DNA of 9,841 bases, taken from NCBI GenBank assembly GCA_028695895.1, contig JAQVIE010000023.1:1-9841 (forward strand), in the 5' to 3' direction. The notes under the pieces are model-generated. The model made no database searches. It was not told the DNA's origin and saw only the letters and a program-made list of their open reading frames with translations. Shown piece by piece: positions 1-5,527 of this stretch. The stretch comes from Methanospirillum sp. (GTDB lineage Archaea > Halobacteriota > Methanomicrobia > Methanomicrobiales > Methanospirillaceae). Position 1 is the first letter of the stretch. Each line of letters begins with the position of its first letter. Made by a program: the position numbers and the translations under genes.

Positions 1-1371
1 GTTCAGAAATTCGGGGTTGATGTTCTTCGTCTTTACATTTTATCTTCCAATGCTCCATGGGAAGACCTGAAATTTAACTGGGACGAGGTATCTACAGTGA
101 ACAGGATGATGAATATCCTGTGGAATGTATACAGATTCCCACTTCCCTACATGATCCTGGATGGTTTTTCTCCAGTCTCTACAACTGAAGGGAAATATGA
201 TGATGATTATATTGTCCGTTCTATTAGAGAGATGCCTGAGATTGACCAGTGGATAATCTCAAAAGTCAATTCAATAGCAAGACAGATTTCTACGGATATG
301 AAAGAATTTCAGCTTCATCGTGTTACCAGGCTTTTGATGAACTTTATCCTTGAGGATCTGTCAAGGTGGTATGTTCAGATAGTCAGACCTCGGATGTGGC
401 TTGAAGAAGATTCTCCTGATAAAAAATTTGCATATGAGACGATTGCATACTGTCTTCGTATGCTTTGCAGACTTCTGGCTCCTTTTTCTCCACACATCAC
501 TGAAGCAATGTATAAAAATCTCCGTCTGCCAGGAGATCCTTTATCTGTTCATATGTTATCCTGGCCTGATGGAGATACACGACTTATTGATGAAAAACTT
601 GAACAAAGGATGGATGTCATTCGCTCTTTTGATGAGGCGGTTGCAAATGCCAGACAGGCAGGTAAGAGAAAACTTCGCTGGCCGGTTCAAAACATTATTG
701 TTGTTACATCCAGTGAATCTGTGATAGAAGCATTTCATTTAATGGAAGATCTCGCAAAAGACCGGGCCAATGCAAGAAATATTGAGATCGTACGTGGAAA
801 CTGGGAACGGATGCGGTACAATGCTGAACCTGTCATGAAGAAGATTGGTCCGTCATTTGGGAAGAAAGGACCTGTTGTCAAGGGGCTTATAGAAACAGCG
901 GATGGGTCCGTTCTCAGAAAACAGCTTGAAGAATCTGGTTCAGTCACACTTAATGATGGAACTGAGGAATTTATTCTGACCGCTGAGCACATGACATTCA
1001 GTCAGTCTCTTCCTGACCTGGTATTTGGTGCAGAGATGACAGATGCTTCAATATATGTTGATACCACCCTTACAAAGGAAATTAAAGCAGAAGGATATAC
1101 ACGGGAGATCATTCGCAGGTTACAGGATATGAGAAAACAGCTTGATCTGAATGTTGATGATAATATTATAATTGATGCAATAATCAGCGATGACAATCTT
1201 CGGGAGTTACTAACATCACCATGGAAGGAATTAATAAAACAGGAGGTAAGGGGCAGGTCAATGGAGATATATGCATTGGTTAATGAAAGAGATGATTCGA
1301 CCTTATTTCAACTGGATCGGGAGTGGGATATCGAAGGAGTGAATATTACTCTTGGAATATCACTTGCCTGA
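1..1371 (+). CDS. ileS: Isoleucyl-tRNA synthetase, C-terminal part (5' end outside window)
   Basis: This is the C-terminal part of a class I aminoacyl-tRNA synthetase that charges tRNA-Ile in the cytoplasm. The frame is open from base 1 and ends at TGA 1369-1371, giving 456 visible residues. The first visible residues (KFGVDVLRLYILSS, then PWEDLKFNW) are the segment that normally follows the KMSKS loop, so the Rossmann catalytic core, HIGH and KMSKS motifs and editing domain lie upstream of the window. Residues about 65-200 form the helical anticodon-binding domain, with RWYVQIVRPRMW and then LAPFSPHITEAMY, typical of Ile/Val/Leu enzymes. The remaining 250 residues are the C-terminal extension of the archaeal/eukaryotic IleS type. 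An internal GTG at 97 is not the real start, because homologous sequence continues upstream of it. No frameshift is seen. The 3' end overlaps a possible convergent small gene by 26 bases. Confidence 0.95.
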   Translation, partial: VQKFGVDVLRLYILSSNAPWEDLKFNWDEVSTVNRMMNILWNVYRFPLPYMILDGFSPVSTTEGKYDDDYIVRSIREMPEIDQWIISKVNSIARQISTDMKEFQLHRVTRLLMNFILEDLSRWYVQIVRPRMWLEEDSPDKKFAYETIAYCLRMLCRLLAPFSPHITEAMYKNLRLPGDPLSVHMLSWPDGDTRLIDEKLEQRMDVIRSFDEAVANARQAGKRKLRWPVQNIIVVTSSESVIEAFHLMEDLAKDRANARNIEIVRGNWERMRYNAEPVMKKIGPSFGKKGPVVKGLIETADGSVLRKQLEESGSVTLNDGTEEFILTAEHMTFSQSLPDLVFGAEMTDASIYVDTTLTKEIKAEGYTREIIRRLQDMRKQLDLNVDDNIIIDAIISDDNLRELLTSPWKELIKQEVRGRSMEIYALVNERDDSTLFQLDREWDIEGVNITLGISLA

Positions 1372-1465
1372 TATTTTTATATCTCATCCAGGTTATCAAA
1401 AGGTCAAAGTCATTCAGAACGGCTGTTCCAGTTGAGACAAGAGCCAAAACAAGATTACCATCCAT
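1346..1465 (-). CDS. Candidate small protein, 39 residues, unknown function
   Basis: On the minus strand an ATG at 1465-1463 opens a 39-codon frame that ends at TAA 1348-1346, overlapping the 3' end of ileS tail-to-tail by 26 bases. A very good Shine-Dalgarno sequence, GGGAGGTGG at 1482-1474, lies about 11 bases upstream; an in-frame GTG at 1474-1472 is too close to it to be preferred. A TATA-like stretch lies another 60-80 bases upstream. The peptide starts MDGNLVLALVSTGTAVLND and continues with a hydrophobic LLITW stretch and a basic MRYKNIR segment, so it is mildly amphipathic with no clear signal peptide or full membrane helix. I do not recognise the family. It could be a real small protein, the remnant of a longer gene, or chance. 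The strong ribosome-binding site and promoter-like spacing are the reasons for listing it; length is too short for codon statistics to help. Confidence 0.35.
   Translation of the reverse strand: MDGNLVLALVSTGTAVLNDFDLLITWMRYKNIRQVIFQE
1371..1380 (+). terminator. Possible T-run terminator of ileS
   Basis: A short T-rich stretch (atatttttat) directly follows the ileS stop codon. Archaeal RNA polymerase often terminates at T-runs without a hairpin. The run is only five T long, so this is weak; the assignment rests on its position alone. Confidence 0.3.
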
Positions 1466-1540
1466 TATTTTCACCACCTCCCAGAGCAACAACCTTAGAG
1501 AATTGTATCGGTCCAGAGGTATGAGAGAAACGTAGCGTCG

Positions 1541-1560
1541 TTATATTAAAAAATTTTACG
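1541..1560 (-). promoter_or_regulatory. TATA-like element upstream of the small minus-strand gene
   Basis: Read on the minus strand, an A/T-rich block TTTTTTAATATAA (about 1553-1541) resembles an archaeal TATA box preceded by an A/T-rich TFB site. Transcription would start near 1520 and leave a leader of roughly 55 bases before the ATG at 1465. It sits just past the T-rich end of tRNA-Thr on the same strand, so it could equally be extra terminator sequence for the tRNA. Confidence 0.3.
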
Positions 1561-1571
1561 AAAAAGAAGCA
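1561..1571 (-). terminator. T-rich terminator of tRNA-Thr
   Basis: On the minus strand the tRNA 3' end is followed, after about 16 bases, by GCTTCTTTTT. A T-run of this kind just past the tRNA is the usual archaeal terminator and leaves a short trailer for tRNase Z to remove. Confidence 0.6.
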
Positions 1572-1586
1572 AACTATTGGTTTCTA

Positions 1587-1658
1587 AGCCGCTGGAGGGA
1601 TTTGAACCCCCGGCCTGCTGATTACGAATCAGCCGCTATACCACTAAGCCACAACGGC
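1587..1658 (-). tRNA. tRNA-Thr (anticodon CGU)
   Basis: The minus strand folds into a full cloverleaf of 72 bases. The acceptor stem pairs GCCGTTG (1658-1652) with CAGCGGC (1594-1588), including one G-U. The D arm is GCTTAGTGGTATAGC. The anticodon stem GCTGA/TCAGC encloses the loop TTCGTAA, with U33, anticodon CGU (1626-1624) and A37, reading the threonine codon ACG. The variable loop is five bases, and the T stem GGGGG/CCCTC (one G-U) carries the loop TTCAAAT. The discriminator is U73, as expected for archaeal threonine tRNAs. CCA is not encoded (the next bases are TAG), so it must be added after transcription. No intron interrupts the anticodon loop. It is a stand-alone gene with its own promoter, between convergent ileS and the divergent TPR gene. 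Confidence 0.96.
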
Positions 1659-1683
1659 GTGCCATTATTGTACGCTGAATTTC

Positions 1684-1704
1684 TATTAAATAATTTCTTT
1701 TTTT
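1684..1704 (-). promoter_or_regulatory. Promoter (BRE/TATA) of tRNA-Thr
   Basis: Read on the minus strand, AAAGAAATTATTTAATAG holds a purine-rich TFB site followed by a TATA-like box (TTATTTAAT, about 1694-1686). The box centre is about 32 bases upstream of the mature tRNA 5' end at 1658, so with the usual 25-base spacing transcription starts a few bases before the tRNA, leaving a short leader for RNase P. The position strongly supports the assignment. Confidence 0.6.
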
Positions 1705-1755
1705 GTTATCGATGTGTTGCGATGCACAAAATTGTTATTAGTAAATATTGTTATC
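1703..1755. repeat. Three direct copies of TTGTTAT
   Basis: TTGTTAT occurs at 1703-1709, 1732-1738 and 1748-1754; the first and third extend to TTGTTATC, and the last two extend left to ATTGTTAT. They lie upstream of both divergent promoters. Spacing is irregular (29 and 16 bases) and the region is very AT-rich, so binding-site status is only a suggestion. Confidence 0.25.
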
Positions 1756-1811
1756 AGAAATTTTCATTTAATCATAAATTTTTGAATTAAACCAGAAAAT
1801 ATAGGATATTT

Positions 1812-1837
1812 AATTTATTTTCATCATTAAATAAATT
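1812..1837. repeat. Inverted repeat, 9-base arms, upstream of TPR gene
   Basis: AATTTATTT (1812-1820) and AAATAAATT (1829-1837) are perfect inverted copies separated by eight bases. The dyad lies about 80-105 bases before the TPR start codon, just upstream of its likely TATA box, where an archaeal regulator could bind. Arms are entirely A/T, in AT-rich DNA, so chance is a real alternative. The rest of 1659-1916 shows no gene. Confidence 0.35.
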
Positions 1838-1858
1838 GATTTTCATACAATGATTTCC

Positions 1859-1877
1859 AGATTAAATACTTTTAAAG
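1859..1877 (+). promoter_or_regulatory. Probable TATA region of the TPR gene
   Basis: The stretch AGATTAAATACTTTTAAAG contains two overlapping TATA-like octamers (around 1861-1868 and 1870-1876). With usual archaeal spacing transcription would start between about 1888 and 1902, leaving a leader of 15-30 bases. A partial Shine-Dalgarno sequence, GTGAT at 1903-1907, lies nine bases before the ATG at 1917. Confidence 0.4.
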
Positions 1878-1916
1878 AAGAAACTATTTCTCTCTTTCCT
1901 ATGTGATATATATGGC

Positions 1917-3821
1917 ATGAAGATCGGAACTATACTACCGGTTCTTACTTTATTTCTTCTTTCTATACTGGCTGCAGGAGTTGTAGCAGAAGAGAATGAA
2001 ATTGTATCCGGATGGTATGAACAAGGGCTGGAAGCTCTTGAAAATGAAAATTACGAGGAAGCAATTTCAAACTTTTTAGAAGCTCTAAAGGATGATCCTC
2101 AGAATGAACAGGCATACTCAAAGCTTGGTGGTTCTTACCTGATGATTGGTGACGTTGAATCTGCAATTCTATCATTTCAGAATGTAACCTCAATCAATCC
2201 TGAAAATGGAGCTGCATATGGCAATATTGGTTATCTGTTCCTTGTTGGAAAAGAAAAACCAGACCCGGTCCAGGCCCTTGAATCTTTAAACAATGCGGTC
2301 TTGTTTGTCACTGAAGATCCCGGTATCTGGATTAATAAAGGTATAGCTCACCTTCTTAGTACCGAGTCAGAACTTGCACTTGAATCCTTTAACAAGGCAA
2401 TTGATCTTATACCTGACGGATCACGTGCATATTATTGGAAGGGAATTACTCTCTCTGATCTTGGTCAGATTGAAGAGGCCCATGAAGCATATGAAAAAGC
2501 AACAGAATTAAATCCTGAATTTAAGGATGCATTATATGCGAAAGGCATTGCAGAAAGTGCACTTGGCAATTTTGATGAAGCTGAGATAACCTTCAACCAG
2601 GTCCTGGCAATTGATGAAGATTATTCCGAACCATTCCTCACAGTCGGAAGTGACTCTGATGTTTGGGATAGAAAGGGACGGATACTCTTTGAAGTCAGAG
2701 ATAGCCCGGATGAGGCACTAACGGCCTTTAACAAGGCAATTGAACTGAACCCTTTTAATGCAAATGCTCTCTATTACAAAGGCAGGATCCTCTATGATCA
2801 GGAAGATTTAATCGGGGCAATGGACGCCCTGACTGCCGCATCAGATGCAGATCCAGATATGGGTATTGCACATTACTGGAAGGGGCAGGTATACATTGAT
2901 CAAAGCGACCGTTCAGGAGCAATTGCTGAATTCAGAACAGCAACAGAATTAAACCCGAACCTTGCAGATGCCTGGTATTACCTTGGTGGCCTGTTAAGTG
3001 ACGAAGGCTCCTATGAAGAAGCAGTTACTTCTCTTGACAAGATGATAGAGCTCAGGCCTGACCTTGCAGATCCCTATTACCTGAAAGGTCTTACCCAATA
3101 CCAGCTTGGTAATTACCAGGAAGCTGCAGACTCTCTTGAACAGTCAACAGCTCTTAGTGGTTCACAGATGGGTGAAGACGAACTTTCAAAGGCTTATTAT
3201 ACGCTTGGACTGGCTCGTGTTCAAAATGACGATAATCAAGGAGCTTCTGAAGCCTTTGCTGAGGCGGTAACACTGGACTCTTCCAACCCTGTGGCCTGGA
3301 ATGATTATGGTGTAGTTCTCAACGAACTTGAAAAATATGAAGAAGCACTTGATGCCTTTGATGAAGCAATTGAACTGTCAGATTCTGAAGCTGAGTATTA
3401 TTATAACCAGGGAACAACACTTACAAAACTGGACAAGGTAGAAGAAGCAATTAAGGCGTTTGATAAGGCAGCGGAGATTGAACCAAGCCCACGTGCTTAT
3501 CTTGCTAAAGGTCTTGCATTACTCTCTTTAGAGAATTATGAAGAGGCTTTGAAAGAATTTGAATCTGCAATTGTTCTTGACGATGCAAAGGCTGATCTCT
3601 GGTCACAAAAGGCATTTGCTCTCTATAAAATGAACAAGATAGATGAAGCATCTGCTGCTATTGATAAAGCACTCAGCTTTGACCAGGATTGGCAGTATGC
3701 TCTTGATCTTAAGGAACTTATTGACAATCCAGAAGTCATAGATGATATTTCATCACAGGATGAAGAAGAAACAGATGAATTAGAGGAAAACGGGGAAGAG
3801 AGTCCTGAAACCTCAAGTTAA
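1917..3821 (+). CDS. Exported TPR-repeat protein (about 16 repeats)
   Basis: This 634-residue protein begins with a Sec signal peptide: MKIG, a hydrophobic stretch TILPVLTLFLLSILAAG, and a likely cut after VVA at residue 24 before EEN. The rest, from about residue 28 to 600, is about sixteen consecutive 34-residue tetratricopeptide repeats of the form AxYxKGxxLxxLGxxEEAxxxFxxAxELxP, a superhelical scaffold for binding other proteins. Two repeats (about 98-134 and 203-245) carry insertions. The tail after residue 605 is strongly acidic and ends ESPETSS; no C-terminal membrane anchor or sorting motif is visible, so it is secreted or held at the cell surface by partners. It stands alone, with intergenic DNA on both sides. 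TPR proteins are abundant in Methanospirillum-like methanogens, but family membership does not give a substrate. ATG 1917 is chosen because it gives a complete signal peptide. Confidence 0.93.
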   Translation: MKIGTILPVLTLFLLSILAAGVVAEENEIVSGWYEQGLEALENENYEEAISNFLEALKDDPQNEQAYSKLGGSYLMIGDVESAILSFQNVTSINPENGAAYGNIGYLFLVGKEKPDPVQALESLNNAVLFVTEDPGIWINKGIAHLLSTESELALESFNKAIDLIPDGSRAYYWKGITLSDLGQIEEAHEAYEKATELNPEFKDALYAKGIAESALGNFDEAEITFNQVLAIDEDYSEPFLTVGSDSDVWDRKGRILFEVRDSPDEALTAFNKAIELNPFNANALYYKGRILYDQEDLIGAMDALTAASDADPDMGIAHYWKGQVYIDQSDRSGAIAEFRTATELNPNLADAWYYLGGLLSDEGSYEEAVTSLDKMIELRPDLADPYYLKGLTQYQLGNYQEAADSLEQSTALSGSQMGEDELSKAYYTLGLARVQNDDNQGASEAFAEAVTLDSSNPVAWNDYGVVLNELEKYEEALDAFDEAIELSDSEAEYYYNQGTTLTKLDKVEEAIKAFDKAAEIEPSPRAYLAKGLALLSLENYEEALKEFESAIVLDDAKADLWSQKAFALYKMNKIDEASAAIDKALSFDQDWQYALDLKELIDNPEVIDDISSQDEEETDELEENGEESPETSS

Positions 3822-3848
3822 TCTTTTTTTACAAAAGTTCTTTTATTA
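3822..3848 (+). terminator. T-rich terminator of the TPR gene
   Basis: Immediately after the TAA stop lie TCTTTTTTT and, about ten bases on, TTCTTTTATT. Two T-runs just past a stop codon, with no GC hairpin, is the usual archaeal termination pattern. The rest of the 3822-4074 intergenic stretch contains no convincing gene; its longest ATG frame on the + strand is 14 codons. Confidence 0.55.
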
Positions 3849-3987
3849 AGGTGCTGATAAGTACTGGGATCTACAGGTATTCATTCATTAACCCGTAGTT
3901 AAGTAACATGTGTCTTCTGCGTTGATATCCTTGTCTTATAATTCATGGATTATCAATCTGAAGAACCTATATCGTATCAACATCAGT

Positions 3988-4020
3988 AATATTATAGAGT
4001 AATAATTGGCATCTTTAAAC
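3988..4020 (+). promoter_or_regulatory. Candidate TATA boxes for rfcS
   Basis: Two TATA-like sequences lie in the right range: ATTATAGA (3991-3998), giving a start near 4020, and CTTTAAAC (4013-4020), giving a start near 4043 and a leader of about 30 bases. The sequence alone does not decide between them. The second lies inside a dyad (4007-4034). Confidence 0.35.
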
Positions 4021-4049
4021 GCCATGATATGCCAGTCCTGATATTCAGG
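4007..4049. repeat. Two dyads in the rfcS promoter/leader
   Basis: TGGCAT (4007-4012) and ATGCCA (4029-4034) are inverted copies whose centres are 22 bases apart, about two helical turns, and they enclose a TATA-like CTTTAAAC. A second dyad, CCTGA-TAT-TCAGG, follows at 4037-4049, only ten bases before the Shine-Dalgarno sequence. The first has operator geometry; the second could be a small leader hairpin. Function is inferred from position only. Confidence 0.35.
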
Positions 4050-4058
4050 TTTAGATCT

Positions 4059-4064
4059 GGAGGT
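4059..4064 (+). promoter_or_regulatory. Shine-Dalgarno sequence of rfcS
   Basis: GGAGGT lies ten bases before ATG 4075, followed by a T-run. It is a strong match to the archaeal 16S rRNA 3' end and fixes the rfcS start. Confidence 0.7.
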
Positions 4065-4074
4065 TTTTTGTAAG

Positions 4075-5046
4075 ATGGAAGAAACAAACGCAATTTGGAT
4101 TGAAAAGTACAGGCCAAGGGTTCTTGAAGATATTATAGGACAACAGGAGATTATTGAAAGGTTGCGGTCTTATGTTGCAAAACGGGAAATGCCACATCTG
4201 CTTTTTACCGGAAATGCCGGAACTGGAAAGACAACCGCTGCAGTTGCTCTGGCACGTGAATTTTTTGGTGAAGACTGGCAGATGAACTTCAGGGAGTTGA
4301 ATGCATCTGATGAACGGGGTATCGATGTAGTAAGAAATCAGATCAAACAATTTGCAAGAACCTCCCCCTTTGGATCTTCAACATTTAAAATTCTCTTCCT
4401 TGATGAAGCTGATGCTCTGACGACTGATGCACAGTCTGCCCTTCGCCGGACAATGGAGACTTATGCCCAAACCTGCAGGTTTATTCTTTCCTGTAATTAT
4501 TCAGCAAAAATAATCGATCCCATTCAGAGTCGGTGTGCTATTTACAGGTTCAGGCCTCTTGGACGACAGGCAATTTCTGAAATGGTAAAAAGAATAAGTG
4601 CTGATCAGAACCTTAGTGTGTCAGATGAAGTAATCGATGCAATTTTTTACATTGCTCATGGAGACATGCGCAAGGCTATTAATGCATTACAGGGTGCAGC
4701 AATTTTAGGACGGGAGATAAGCCCTGATATGATTTTTGCTATTACGGCTACTGCAAGGCCGGAAGAGATTGAAGATCTCATCGAACTAAGCATTACCGGT
4801 AATTTTCTTGGTGCCGGTAGTGCCCTTCAGGCTCTTCTTCATGACCGTGGAATAGCTCCACAGGAACTCATTGGTCAGTTATATCGTGCGATTGTCAAAA
4901 GAGACCTTCCTGAAAGGATAAAAGTTCTTCTTATTGACTCCCTTGGAGAAACAGATTTCCGTTTATCTGAAGGTGCAGGAAGTGACATTCAGATGCAGGC
5001 TTTGATGGCGAAATTCGTGATGTATGGTGGTCGGAACAGTAATTAA
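4075..5046 (+). CDS. rfcS: Replication factor C small subunit (clamp loader ATPase)
   Basis: RfcS is the small subunit of the archaeal clamp loader, which with RfcL uses ATP to open the PCNA ring and place it on primed DNA for the replicative polymerases. The 323-residue protein has the usual family length. The N-terminal [17 protein letters not shown] box is typical of RFC small subunits. Walker A is GNAGTGKT (46-53), Walker B is FLDEAD (108-113), sensor 1 is in SCNYS (139-143), the arginine-finger SRC motif is at 152-154, and the sensor-2 [12 protein letters not shown] follows near residue 206. The all-helical collar domain fills the C-terminal third. No intein interrupts Walker A, a common intein site in archaeal rfcS genes. 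The ATG is set by a strong Shine-Dalgarno sequence. The last 23 bases overlap the start of a cheW gene, which suggests co-transcription. Confidence 0.97.
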   Translation: MEETNAIWIEKYRPRVLEDIIGQQEIIERLRSYVAKREMPHLLFTGNAGTGKTTAAVALAREFFGEDWQMNFRELNASDERGIDVVRNQIKQFARTSPFGSSTFKILFLDEADALTTDAQSALRRTMETYAQTCRFILSCNYSAKIIDPIQSRCAIYRFRPLGRQAISEMVKRISADQNLSVSDEVIDAIFYIAHGDMRKAINALQGAAILGREISPDMIFAITATARPEEIEDLIELSITGNFLGAGSALQALLHDRGIAPQELIGQLYRAIVKRDLPERIKVLLIDSLGETDFRLSEGAGSDIQMQALMAKFVMYGGRNSN

Positions 5047-5524
5047 TCCAGGTAACACAGAGTCTTCCTTCCTGGAAGATTCAAAGGACATTCTGATTTT
5101 TACTGTACAGAATGTAAGGTTAGGTGTTCCTGCCCGGCTTTTGGATCATGTCATCCGCATGGTTGCAATAACTCCTGTCCCGGATGTTCCTCGCGGGATT
5201 GTCGGGATAATAAATTATCATGGCGATGTCCTTCCTGTTTTTTCTTTTAGGAAATTTTTCCTGCTTCCTGATAAAAAACCTGAAACCCAGGATTTTTTAA
5301 TAATTATTAAAGAAAAGCGAAACCTGGCAATAATTGCTGAAACTATCTCCGGGGTTTACCATCTTGATGAAGAAATAGTATCTCCTGAAAATATCTCTCA
5401 TGGTATAAAAGGTATCACGGGAATATATCGTTGTAATGATGGTTTGTTAATAATTTCTCATTTAACTGAATTTATAAATCAAGGGGTTCAGGGGTTAAAT
5501 CCTGACTTTGAAGGAATTTTCTGA
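5024..5524 (+). CDS. cheW: CheW-like chemosensory adaptor, first copy
   Basis: CheW proteins are cytoplasmic SH3-like adaptors that join chemoreceptors to the CheA kinase. This 166-residue protein has one CheW domain from about residue 22 ([16 protein letters not shown]) to 150. The core turn reads [22 protein letters not shown] (59-80, given here as two parts: GIINYHG and [12 protein letters not shown]), where many CheW proteins have NLRG. Its start lies inside rfcS: ATG 5024 is the first possible start because TGA at 5018-5020 is in frame just upstream, and no other ATG/GTG start except GTG 5027 precedes the domain. A GTGATG at 5017-5022 is too close to serve as a normal ribosome-binding site, so translation is probably coupled to rfcS. 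The stop is three bases before cheR. By position and type it corresponds to the WspB-like adaptor of Wsp/Frz-type clusters. Confidence 0.88.
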   Translation: MVVGTVINPGNTESSFLEDSKDILIFTVQNVRLGVPARLLDHVIRMVAITPVPDVPRGIVGIINYHGDVLPVFSFRKFFLLPDKKPETQDFLIIIKEKRNLAIIAETISGVYHLDEEIVSPENISHGIKGITGIYRCNDGLLIISHLTEFINQGVQGLNPDFEGIF

Positions 5525-5527
5525 CCT

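Noticed and set aside
735..1196. Minus-strand frames of 64 and 85 codons
   Set aside because: They are opposite the ileS C-terminal coding region, rich in serine and isoleucine as expected of a complementary reading, with no family match.
1323..1535. 70-codon plus-strand frame past the ileS end
   Set aside because: It begins inside ileS in another frame and lies opposite the better-supported minus-strand small gene; no ribosome-binding site.
1602..1790. 62-codon plus-strand frame over the tRNA
   Set aside because: It starts inside the reverse complement of tRNA-Thr and runs through AT-rich promoter DNA; no ribosome-binding site and no protein-like pattern.
1917..3821. Tandem DNA repeats in the TPR gene
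   Set aside because: The periodicity is at protein level (34 residues); the DNA of the repeats has diverged, so it is not a recent tandem repeat or phase-variable array.
4051..4350. 99-codon minus-strand frame over the rfcS start
   Set aside because: It covers the rfcS Shine-Dalgarno and Walker A coding region in reverse; rfcS is certain and this frame has no domain.
5056..5078. TCTTCC/GGAAGA inverted repeat early in cheW
   Set aside because: A six-base stem inside coding sequence, with no relation to a start or stop; likely chance from codon use.
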